A stretch of DNA of 64,000 nt, taken from Molanna angustata (taxonomy: Eukaryota; Arthropoda; Insecta; Trichoptera; Molannidae). Position numbers and translations under genes: made by a program. The stretch lies in contig OY754980.1 in the NCBI GenBank assembly GCA_963576475.1, forward strand, positions 24,954,986-25,018,985, written 5' to 3'. This document shows positions 34,116 through 46,470 of this stretch, one piece after another. The notes under the pieces were generated by a model, which saw nothing but the letters and a program-made list of their open reading frames with translations, ran no database searches and was not told where the DNA came from. Each line of letters opens with the position of its first letter. Position 1 is the stretch's first letter.

Positions 34116-34162
34116 CCGTCGACCGGTTTCGAAAACAACGTTTTCTTCTTCAGGAAGACGTA
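34116..34162 (-). repeat. CTGAnGA-stem motif, instance 4
   Basis: On the - strand TTCCTGAAGAA is followed by the perfect stem GAAAAC-GTT-GTTTTC and GAAACCGGTCG. This is the instance closest to a hammerhead-like core, with one extra base before the stem. Confidence 0.5.
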
Positions 34163-36272
<2,110 letters not shown>

Positions 36273-36545
36273 TCAACGCACATGAAATTACTTAGGCTGA
36301 GATGGGCTGGACATGTACAACGAATGCCAACCTCACGGGTGCCGAAACGAATCATGACTGGACACCCGGATGGGAGAAGAAGGGTAGGAAGATCAAGGCT
36401 GCGGTAGGAAGATGAGGTCAGAAAGGATCCGGCTCAGGAGAGGAGCTGGAAAGTGGCAGCAGAGGACAGGACAGGATGGGATGGAGGCGAAAGTTAGTGA
36501 AAATCGACCAAGGCTCGATTTGGGCTGTAGCGCCATTGAAGAAGT
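36273..36545 (+). mobile_element. LINE ORF2 C-terminal fragment
   Basis: The + strand reads MKLLRLRWAGHVQRMPTSRV and PKRIMTGHPDGRRRVGR, then after a frameshift WDGGES and ARFGL-like sequence. It is related to the reversed fragment at 63535-63990. Confidence 0.7.
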
Positions 36546-37135
36546 GAAAGACTTAAAACACTTGGTCAAAATGATGTTCGATGGATTCAAAATGGACTGA
36601 GAATGAATGGAGCTTGGTGCCAGTCATCAAGTTCCATTCCGGCAGCAAATAGAGTAAATGGTGCATTAAGAACAATTATATCTGGCCCAATTATTTTAAG
36701 GCCAGCAAACTCGCTGCGCGCATTGCAATAGTCGTTCCGACTAAAATGTATGCAAGTGAGACATGTATATTGCAGAAGACGTAGGAAAATACAATTAACG
36801 CTGGGGAAATGAGGTCCCTAAGATGAATGTTTGACAAAAAAATTCATGATATGGAATGAGGATATCAGAAAATAATGTAAGATTGAAATAGATATTGTGA
36901 GTAGAATGCAGATAAATGCTTCGTGACGGTTCGGACTTGTAGCAAGAATGAACGATGATCGCATATATAAGATTTTGAAATATGGGAATATACGAAGTCA
37001 GAATAATAGGTAATAATGTATGACGCGATGTATGGATGTAATTGAGACAAAACATGTATGTCAAGACAGAAGAATCTGGCGTTCGGTTCCCTCTGCCTAT
37101 CCCAAATAGGGAAACGGCGTTATGGTATGTATGAT
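36546..37135 (+). mobile_element. RTE-like LINE copy, strongly decayed
   Basis: It has VNGALRTI, YASET, INAGEMRSLR, MNDDRIYKILK and CQDRRIW-like pieces in family order, across many stops and frameshifts, ending near GGCGTTATGGTATGTATG. This is one of the oldest copies here. Confidence 0.75.
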
Positions 37136-37364
37136 GTCTTGAATTACAATCAGCTTGACCGTGGAATGATTAATTAGGTAGGTAAGGGATAATATTACAT
37201 CGTCTCAATCTTTAAATATGTCCAAATTAAAAGAAAACAAATGAATATGTTTATCAAATAGTACAATATTTCTTCTGCGTCCTTCCATACCTCATTGCTG
37301 AGATCTGTCTGTATATTATAGATAGTAAATTTGTCTCACGGTTAATTAGAAAAGGATCATTTTC

Positions 37365-37498
37365 TAAGGGTCGTATTACAAGAGTTATTTGAGAAATATA
37401 TAAGCAAAAGGTAAGGTCTCGTACTGCGAGAATGCTGCTTACTGGACCTCAACTTTTTCTTATATTATTCTTAAATAACTCCCGTAATACGACCCTTA
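37365..37498. mobile_element. MITE with TAAGGGTCGTATTAC ends
   Basis: Left TAAGGGTCGTATTAC and right GTAATACGACCCTTA are perfect inverted repeats, with further complementarity inward (AGTTATTT...AAATAACT). Length 134 bp, followed by a (CT)n run. Confidence 0.8.
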
Positions 37499-39099
37499 CT
37501 CTCTCTCTCTCTCGTCCTTATACTCGTGACTTCAAGATGGCTGCTGTAATCAATCACTCTTTATTTGACCTACCTCCATGTTAATCCGTTCTGTGCAGAA
37601 CGTAGAGCACCAGTAACCATTATATACTTACAACTATTCCGAATTTGCTCAAGGTTTCATGTTTCTGTGGTAAGTTGAAAGAGATTACCTGTAATTCTAT
37701 GTTTCTTTATTCACTGCATTTCATTGTATTACCATCCGTGAAATATATTTGTATTTTAGGTTAAACAGAGGATAATGGCGATTCACAAATTAATAACCTA
37801 GTCCTATATTCAACTTCTTGTTGATCATATATTACTTGTCATTAATTTATTGTTTTCTTAGATTGTATTGTAGTTTGCGATAGTTTTTTTATACCTTGAT
37901 CTTCGTTCTGAAATATTATGAAAGAAATATGGACTTACCAGTGATTGTATTGTATTATTAGTTCACCTTGTCTTGTAACATTAATTTCTCAACATTATTA
38001 TGTTTATATTTTTCTCAAGATATACCATTTAAATTATCGATTCAATCAAAGAGGTTATATTAGGAGCTTCCGCTAAGATTTGTAATGTATGATTTATTTT
38101 TTTTGCTTCCTAATAATCCTCTTAATTATTTATAATCATCTTGAGGCATTTTAAAATATGTCTTTGGATTTGATTCGAACATCCTGGTACAATCCTTGTA
38201 TATCCCCAACGATTGAACTCTGCTTAAGAAATTTAGACTATAAAAGTTATTATTTATTTGGATCATTTGACAATAAGAACTCTATTTTATTTTATCAAAA
38301 GGATACTACGCAATTTTGTTGTATCAATGTACTTACTTTAACTATATTTTTTCTTTACTGTCCTAGAGTTTATTAAATATTTTCTGTCTTTATAATATCT
38401 CAATATACAAGCGTATTTGCAATTCATATTCGCACTTTATTTATTTATGTCAGCAATCCATTTGCTTGTATAATTACTTACACAACATGATCTGAAGAGC
38501 AGGTATTCGATAATGCCCTTTATATTCAGGAATTTGCTCTCAATTGAAGTCCAAGTTTGTATATTATATTCAACATATCGACTTGTATTTACAATCTTTC
38601 AACTATATTGTTTTGTCCTTGACAACATTTTATTATAATGTAATATGTATGTTATATTAAAATGATTAAAATGTGTAAATTTTCCTACCGATTTGCTGTA
38701 CAAGATAGATCATAGCTCTAAAGTAACGATAATATCCACCACGTAATATCCAGACTTATAATGATATACTTGAGTAGCATTCCTTTCAATTCCTCCACCA
38801 CCATTCGTTCTGTTTATGGGGATTAAAAACATTCCCTTGAAAACTTTGAATGAACTTAAAAAGTGAGTCAGGAGAACTCTAATAAAACCTTTTCAATCAA
38901 ATAAATAAAGCGGGCCGTTTTTGATAAAGATTGTTCAGTATCACGAGTTATTTTCCTGTTTAACTGCAAAATAATGGTATGGTTGATTGAATATAAGTCA
39001 TCGCTGTGAGGCACCGCTTAGAATAGTGCTTCCACTATTTTCTATTGTCATCGTTTTCGGGTGTTCTGTAAGAGCCGGGTAATCGAAAGTACAACAGGA
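37499..39099. other. AT-rich non-coding DNA
   Basis: A (CT)n run at 37499-37513. No gene; the open frame at 38158-38376 lacks any support. Confidence 0.4.
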
Positions 39100-39300
39100 A
39101 AATAATATCTCACAAAGTTCAGCAATGAGGTTCACCACCCGTTCCGAATGTTGTCTTTTTGGGTGAGACGAGATTAGTACATATGTGGCCATACACGCAT
39201 GTGTCGTGCTTCCTTTTATAAGTTAATGCTCACCCGCACAACTGTCTCTGGTAACTCCATATTGTGGGATGTACCGTGATGGTATGTGTGTGTATGTAAA
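39100..39300 (+). repeat. Dispersed repeat shared with 2319-2510
   Basis: Same order of blocks as the copy near the window start, ending GTACCGTGATGGTATGTGTGTG, which resembles the microsatellite tail of an RTE-type retrotransposon. Confidence 0.55.
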
Positions 39301-39404
39301 TATAAAACATTACTAGAAACTGTCGAGACAATGTATTATCCAATTAATCTGGTGCACGTGCTAAATAATAGCAAAGTTGTATTGAAGAAATGACACAAGA
39401 GCAG

Positions 39405-39770
39405 TTTATTTATTTATTTATTTTACAAATGACAGCACACAGTACCTACATGCATACAATTATTAAAAGTAAATAAGTAAAATACATATATAAATGACAT
39501 GTACCTCTTATGTACTATACCTAATATCAAAAGAAGACAATAAAAGGGTGTGAATTAGTGTGGGTGCGCGCATGAAAGAAGAATAACAATATGTATGTGT
39601 GAAAGAGATATCTAGAAAGATTGTGAATGTGTGGGTGTGTATGTGTGTGTGTATGAGAGGGTGGGTGTGCATGTGTGTGTATATGATAGACGAACATATA
39701 ATATAGACAGATTCATAAGTTGAGAAGAAAAAGAATACATATTGCTGAGGGTGGTTGGGAAAAATAAAAT
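39405..39770 (-). mobile_element. Jockey-like LINE 3' UTR
   Basis: Reverse orientation of the 16581-16860 sequence: (TAAA)n tail, GACAGCACACAGTACCTACATG, ACATGTACCTCTTATGTACT, GAGATATCTAGAAAG and (TG)n. Coding sequence is absent. Confidence 0.7.
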
Positions 39771-41300
39771 TAATCAGTACCAAGTTGTTTGTTGTTATAA
39801 TGTCACGATGTTAGATATAAGTTTGTTTTTTAATTTATCATATGTGTATCAAAAAATATGTCTAAGTCGGCATTTTTTTTTATAAAAGTCGAATAAGTTG
39901 GAGGTGAAAGTATCAAAATATCATAAGTAGGTATATATAATATGATGTCCAATTATTTTTTGTTGTGTTCACAATTCCTCTCTCATTTTTTGCATACTAA
40001 AATTTGAACATGAAAATGCTTCCAACCACTTGATCACCTGCATGTTGAGTGGATACGATTATATACGACAATGAATCGGGGAATATTCAATCTTAGCATG
40101 ATATGCAATTAGATTCAATTTTGTGTGAAACATATTTTTTTTTTACCGTCATGTTTACAATGTTTTAGGATTCTTTAAAACGGTCTTTGCAAACATTTAT
40201 TTTATAAATAATTTTATCAAAAAAATAACATGATATCGTTGTTTAATTCTTTATTTCTTAGTTATATACAGTTTCTTTGTATAGAAATGACATTACCCTA
40301 CAAAATAATGAAGCATAAAATAGTATAATAATATATTTGAATTGGTTTCGTGAATTTTATACCTATTGCTCTAATAGCAGGTCATTTTTCACAGTTATAT
40401 TACATATCATTGCAAGTATAACATTCATGTTGAATAAAAAGTAATTAATATAAGCAATGTTTAATAATTCTAAAGTTTTTGTGATAATTAAGTGAAAATC
40501 CGATTAAAAAAAAAACAATTAGAATAGTTTATTTTGGATAATGATAACACCGTTTAGTCTCTACGAAAACGCCAGTTCCGTTATAAATCGTACGTGTGGA
40601 GAAATATTATTTTAAATTAAAATTGATGTAATCAGAACTTTGCGACTGTGTATACTGTCGCTTGCAATCTTAATTTATGTGAACTTCGATAGTTTAGTGA
40701 GCATTCATTACACCATTCTAAATTGAATGTTTTTTAGTATGATATCATACTTTACCAAATTGCATTGTAAATATAATATGGTAGTCTATCTATTGCAGCA
40801 GTCAGTAACTGAACACCAATCATTATGCTGTTTTAACAATACTGGTTTTCATGATCGAAAAATATCGTGAGTATTTTAAGAATTAACTAGATGTTACGTC
40901 ATAATTCTGGTAACATTATAAGTTTGTAATGTCTATATTTTTATTAAATTAATATGTTCCACCCTTTTATAACAACAATTTTTTGCCTCTTGTATATTCG
41001 ATTACTTGTATAATGGAAAGAGAGCGCAAAACATTGGTTGCACTCTCTTTCCTGGCTTATCTAAGTAGTATATTTGAATTTATTTCCTGACATTGAAGTA
41101 TAAAACAATGAAATGGGTTCAAGGTTTTGTTAGCGAGGACCTGTCAATTGGGTCAATTAATATTGTGACCCAAACACGAACGTGACTTTTATACATTAGT
41201 TATTTTTTTAAATCGTGTCTTTTCCTTTTTTTTCTACGACTATTCACATACATTGGGATGCTTCTGTGTATCTATTTAATACTTAAAAATAAATATGAAT
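39771..41300. other. AT-rich non-coding DNA
   Basis: No supported feature. BRF1 5' exons were searched for here by eye without success. Confidence 0.4.
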
Positions 41301-41306
41301 ACTTAC

Positions 41307-41342
41307 GTTCTCCTCGCAAAAACCTTTGCAGGCGACTTGTCC
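41307..41342 (-). CDS. Possible 36-nt micro-exon (weak)
   Basis: On the - strand a T-rich tract ending GTGTTCCAG is followed by 36 bases and then a perfect GTAAGT donor. In one frame the 12 codons read GQVACKGFCEEN with two cysteines. The length is a multiple of three. No partner exon was found, so this rests on splice consensus alone. Confidence 0.18.
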
Positions 41343-41914
41343 CTGGAACACCAAACATTTTTCACATCACAATTTTTCCAAATTAACAAAAAAAAAACAA
41401 ACTGTATAAAATCTACATTTTCATAAAAACTTTTTATTGATCCTGTCACATCAGTAAATATTTCTGAAAAGTTAACTCCGGATATTCCCAATTCGGTAAC
41501 ATCAAAATCACTAGTTTTCACTTGAATCACTTGTTCGTATACAGGTTGACTTTTTTAAAAATTAGTTAAGTATTACAATTATTCATTAATGTGTGCTACT
41601 CTCATTTATTTTTGCATAACATGTTCGTCTATATACCATGCGAAAATGTTGAACCTAAAAGAGAAACACTGATAAAAATTTCAAAATACATAACACAGAA
41701 ATCCCAAATCGCGTGTCGTTTGTATAGTCACGAGATGCACATTGCATTTGAGAATATAGTTAAACATTGTATAATGCAACTCGCTTACGTGAGTCTCAAA
41801 AATTATAAACTAAAATATGTTCATTACATTATTGGTGTTTTTACTGTCCTATCACGACGTTTTAAGTTTCAAATTGATATCATACATAATATTACTGATA
41901 TCATACATAATATA
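41343..41914. other. AT-rich DNA with unsupported open frames
   Basis: A 110-codon frame at 41591-41923 (+) shows no domain and has AT-rich codon use no different from its surroundings. I do not call it a gene. Confidence 0.4.
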
Positions 41915-42020
41915 ATAGGTTAGGTTTGGTTAGGTTAGGTTCGATTAGGTTCGGTTATCGCCCTTGGAGTGATCTTGTATTGCTTAACGGCGCTTTTTAA
42001 ATTCAAATTATTTTTATTAA
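41915..42020 (+). mobile_element. LINE 3' stem-loop tail preceded by TTAGG-like repeats
   Basis: Degenerate GGTTAGG units (41917-41957) run into TCGCCCTTGG, AGTGAT-CTTGT-ATTGCT, TAACGGCGCT and an AT-rich tail. The tail matches the family at 21660, 10870 and 19838. Confidence 0.65.
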
Positions 42021-42295
42021 TATGGCGTATTATGTCAACTGTCTACGTTGACACAAATCGCAAGGGATCGCGACAATAACTGAGCTCTAAAATGCGATTC
42101 GTGTATGAACAATTGGTGGACATTATTAAACGCATACTTAATCGTTTAGGTCATGGGGTTACATGAGTGTATACGTCATACATTTCTATTAACAAGTCCT
42201 CGTATTGTGTTATATATACCAACATACATACCTACATACATGGATTGACACACACTAGGAAATGCAATATCGTATAATATAATATACATATCATC
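42021..42295. other. Non-coding DNA
   Basis: No supported feature. Confidence 0.3.
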
Positions 42296-42375
42296 TCCCC
42301 ATGTCCCAAACGGGGTAGGCAGAGAGAACCTAGCGCCAATTCTTTTTTCTATCTTGGCACGCATCCATCGCCTCA
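42296..42375 (-). mobile_element. RTE-like LINE 3' stub
   Basis: CCCCATGTCCCAAACGGGG, TAGGCAGAGAGAACC and CTTGGCACGCATCCATCGCC match the family's last 80 bases. It is cut by the start of the MITE at 42376. Confidence 0.75.
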
Positions 42376-42595
42376 ATACAGGCGCAGTGGACGGAGCGGA
42401 TTTTAGAATTCTTTGTATAGGAATTCATACATGTGCGTCCACTGAACGGCATCGGACGGAGCACGCGCATCGGATCGTCAGAATGCCGACGCCGTTGCTA
42501 GAAGAAGCAAAAATCCGCTCTTATCCGTCATTTTTATGTGTGCATTTTCTATGGTGATATCATATCGCATTTTTAAAGGAAAATTGTCATTTAAA
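42376..42595. mobile_element. GGACGGAGCG-family MITE, half copy
   Basis: GGCGCAGTGGACGGAGCG, TTTGTATAGGAATTCATAC, GTGCGTCCACTGA and AATGCCGACGCCGTTGCTAG match the reversed right half of 53425-53870, ending at GGAAAATTGTCATTTAAA. Confidence 0.75.
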
Positions 42596-43189
42596 TTGTT
42601 TTATCTCTATAAATAAACATGGATGAACATATATTCGTTTGTTTGTATGTGGCCGATGGACTCCTAAACCATCCATCCGATTACTATGAAACTTATGTGG
42701 CTGAAGTTTCGAACGTTCTAACGGATCAATGGTCAGGATACAATAGAGATAACCCAAGGAAAAAATATTTATTTATTTATTGAATATATTTTATTTGTAG
42801 ATTTAATTGCCTGTTTATTTATTTATTTATGTATTTACTAGTTTCTTTGGGAATTTGTTCAGCTCATACCCGAGAAGGTTTTTGCATTATAATTTATTTA
42901 TTCGATATCTCACACAAGAATTTATGAAAAATCATCTATTTGAAATTGGAATTAAATTTTAGGGATTCTTTACATTTTACAATTTAAGCGATTTTTTAAT
43001 CAATCTTTCAATGATTATTATGGAGGAGAGGACCAGGGCGTCGAAGAATCCCGTATCTCCATAGTCAGAGGAAAAGTAGGTAATATACGCTACTAGGGCC
43101 GCAGTAAAAAGGTGCCCTGCGTGGAGTGAATGCTGTGACTTTCTATGGCGTCCTTTGAAATTTTGTGTCCTCTGTACAGCCTACACTAT
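42596..43189. other. AT-rich non-coding DNA
   Basis: No supported feature. Confidence 0.3.
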
Positions 43190-43475
43190 CTTCTTTGTCT
43201 TCTTCCTGCAGCCTTCTCTCCACTGCTGGATGTAGGCCTCTTCCACCCATCTCCTTCCAGCGACAGGGACAATGTCATCGGCCCACCCTTTCTGATACCG
43301 GCATATTCCCCTTTTCATATCGCATGGTCTCCATTTCAGAATTCTGGGTGCCCATCTGTCCATTCCCTGTCTGGCAACATGACCCGCCCATTGCCATTTA
43401 AGTTCTCGATCCATGATATCGACAACTTTAGTCTGGCGTCTGATTTCCTCATTTCTTATCCTGTCACTTAGACTT
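43190..43475 (-). mobile_element. LINE ORF2 C-terminal fragment
   Basis: The - strand reads IRNEEIRRQTKVVDI, DRELKWQWAGHVARQ and WADDIVPVAGRRWVEEAYIQ. Related to the + strand fragment at 9540-9740. Confidence 0.75.
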
Positions 43476-43714
43476 ATAACGACTAGCGCGAGCGAGTTGT
43501 TTTATAAGTTGAATGGAAATTGGTTGAAAGAAAAAAATTATCAACACCTTTGCTATTTGTGGTAAGGAATAAGTTTATTATGCATTCGCATTTGATCACA
43601 TCTTTCAAATAAATTATATATGTCAACATATTTTTTGTCTAGTTGTATGATTTTTAACACTATTTATTATATTTTATTTTCAAACTTTCGCGTAAGCACA
43701 GGCAGAATACATAT

Positions 43715-43910
43715 TTTCCAATATATCTTAATTAGGAGCCTACAACTCCTGGCATTTCCAATGGCTCCTGGCCAGTGTGATTAGGAAACTCTTGATGAAC
43801 GAGCCCACCTAGAGGACGACGCAAAGGACTTTGTGGTTTTCTGGGTCCGGATGGGGATTTATTTACATAGGTATGTGTTGACCGACGTAACAAGAAGAAG
43901 AAAAAGGAGC
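43715..43910 (+). mobile_element. Possible LINE 3' end with (GAA)n
   Basis: A less AT-rich stretch ending TGTTGACCGACGTAAC and AGAAGAAGAAAAA. The base composition and tail suggest a retrotransposon end, but the family is not recognised. Confidence 0.3.
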
Positions 43911-45559
43911 CTGTTTTATGAAGTCATGCATTCCTATATCGAATCATAAATTTTCTATTCATCGATGAAAACGTATGGTACTATATTGTCTCAACCGACT
44001 TCGTAAGGGAAATGGTGTATTATAATGTATTTCGTTATTTTTTTACCTTTGCGACATCATAATATTTATTTCATGTCAAAGTTCTCATAATAAATGCATT
44101 TAAATATCCTTACATTGTGGCCAGAGGTCGTTGAGCTTAATATTGATGTAATGAATTGCATATTAAATTTAATACAAACATAATATTTAAATAACATCAT
44201 TATGAGACTATTGGCACGTTACCCTTTCATATACATATATATGTAAGCAGTTCCAGTGGGTTATTTACTACCTAATACTCATGAGTTTGATTTTATAATG
44301 AACTTTACGAAAAAAATCCGGAAAATTTATTTTTATTAACAGTTATTTGAATGATTTGGATTTAAAATTACCAATGAAAACAATTATGTACAGAAATGAT
44401 TAATAATATATTTCATAGTTTCAAACATACATAGTCCTTTGAATGTAATTGAATCTATTCGCTTATTTTACCAGATGTACATATTTACAGCTTCGAAACA
44501 GTTTGATGTTAAACTTTTATATTTAACATTGATACAAAACGCCTGAAGTATATCCTTTGTGTATAGCGTGGAATACGGTCTAGGGCTGCCTAGGGAAACT
44601 GCAGCCCACGGCCACCACGTGCTCAGTGCGACCCGCGAGTTATTGTTTTTTTTAATATATTGTGGTGTCAATTAAACTCCAGAAGCATTAATATATCGAT
44701 AGAAAACTGAAAAATTCTCACTGCACTGTAATTTTTGATTTATTTATGGAAAAAAAAAACATAATAAAAATGAAAAATTAACGCTGAGAGAAAATTATTG
44801 CTTTAACTTCTTGAAATTAATAATAGGATATTAATAAAATTATTAATTATTATAATTACTCACTGCGTGGAATGTTTTTTATTTAATCTATCGAAAAAAT
44901 ATAGCACAATACTGAATATTTATGACTTTGTGGAATTTTTTATATAATTTGTAGAAAAAGAATCTGAAAATATCTCGCAGAGCAGAAAGCAAAATTGAAT
45001 ATTTTTCGCTGCGCGCCAATATTTTTTTCTTTTTACTTATAAGATATAAAAGAGAATGGCAATCATGGTTTCACTGGATTCATGAATCCAGGCCCACGAG
45101 CACAGGCGACCAGAGTACTAGCCAGAACAGGCGAGCCACATGGGCTTGCGACCATGTATGCGGGATTAAGGGGACCCTTTATGACTCAAGTCACGGTCAC
45201 CACTCACCAAAATATGTTTATTTTTCCGTATTTGCTTTTTTCCAAAAGTTTGATCTACCCATTTTTTTTTGTTTATTATAGTGTTTTCCCTTCTATTAAC
45301 GATTTCTTGAGTTGTGCATGCTATTTTTTCCTTTGTGTAACATTTTGTTTTTTACTTGTGTATAATGTATTAAAGTACCTATTAAATATATAGAATTTTA
45401 TTTTTTATTTATAATAAACATGACATTTTACATAAAGAGGTTTGACAACAATAATAAATGTATATAAAAAAAAATTAAATACTATATATATTTAAGACAG
45501 AGACAATGGAAAGGTACACATACACATCCAGACCATTGACACTCTCTTGCGCTTTGCTG
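43911..45559. other. AT-rich DNA with two GC-richer patches
   Basis: GC-richer patches at 44570-44645 and 45080-45185 give short open frames without domains or splice signals. They could be pieces of unrecognised repeats. Confidence 0.35.
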
Positions 45560-46229
45560 TCAATTAGAGATTTTGATCTCCAATATGCTAGGGATAATCC
45601 CTGTGTTATATTGGGTGCAGTCTTTGGTTTTGTTAGTTAAACAACATTATTTTAAAGTGGATTCAGCACAATTGATCATACACTTCCTAACATACATGCA
45701 CAGGCACTCTCCATACACTCGTAATATACTGAACCATATAACATACACACACAGCACACACACACACATACAGTAAACAAACAGCAAGTCATAAGAAATG
45801 AGAAAAAAGTTATTGTGGATAATTCGATTCAATGATCCATAAGGTTATTTCCCTTTTGAACCTTTGGTAGTTATTGATGTTTTTAATAGAATCTGGGATG
45901 GTATTGTAAACACTGGGAGCTTGATATGAATAGTGTCGCTGAGCAAGGCTAGTGTTTGGATGAGGGATATGGTAATTTAAGTGAGATGACGTACGTGTAA
46001 ATCTTGTTTGTTGTGTTCGTGTTTTATCGGTGTCTTTAAATATAAAGTAGCAAATAAGGCATTTAGTGTAGAGTTGATGTAGAGTTAAGACTTTGAAGTT
46101 TTCAAAAAGGTTTCGAATAGGGTATCTTATAGGGCGGGACAAATAAATTTTGATTACAAGTTTTTGGCACTTGAATGGATTAACAGAGGACAGTTGTGTG
46201 AAATTTAAACAAAAAATAGTCATTTTTAT
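45560..46229 (-). mobile_element. LINE ORF2 C-terminus with (CA)n 3' UTR
   Basis: The - strand reads NPFKCQKLVIKIYLSRPIRY, LTLHQLYTKCLICYFIFKD, YHIPHPNTSLAQRHYSYQAP and YNTIPDSIKNINNYQRFKRE to a stop at 45810, a typical Jockey/CR1-like end. The 5' truncation point lies about 90 bp before the BRF1 exon at 46321. Confidence 0.8.
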
Positions 46230-46320
46230 GACAGAAATTATTAACCAAATTATTCACGTGTACAGTAACATGCATATAAAATTCTTTTATTTATCCTCTT
46301 ATATCATTATTTTATTTCAG

Positions 46321-46470
46321 ATCCCTGTTTGTACATCCTGAGATTTGCCAACAAATTGGAATTTGGTGAAAAAACTCACGAAGTCTCCATGACCGCTCTA
46401 AGATTGGTGCAGAGGATGAAACGTGACTCCCTACATTCTGGTAGAAGACCTTCAGGTCTTTGTGGTGCAG
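46321..46470 (+). CDS. Brf1: BRF1 exon encoding the start of cyclin fold 2
   Basis: The acceptor is TTTATTTCAG before 46321 and the donor is GCAG/GTATTA. It begins with the last two bases of an Asp codon and reads [17 protein letters not shown], then [15 protein letters not shown] and RRPSGLCGA, which are characteristic of the BRF1 second cyclin repeat. It ends in phase 1. A LINE remnant on the other strand ends about 90 bases upstream of the acceptor, so the branch-point region is close to transposon DNA. Confidence 0.93.

Noticed and set aside
34116..34162. Functional hammerhead ribozyme
   Set aside because: The core has an extra base between CTGAAGA and stem II and no clear stems I and III were identified, so I report only a structural motif.
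41591..41923. 110-codon open frame on the + strand
   Set aside because: Composition equals the surroundings, no domain, no splice context, no similarity to BRF1 N-terminus.
44468..44671. GC-richer patch giving a 67-codon frame on the - strand
   Set aside because: Only about 75 bp is GC-rich, there is no donor or acceptor at its ends, and no family match could be made.
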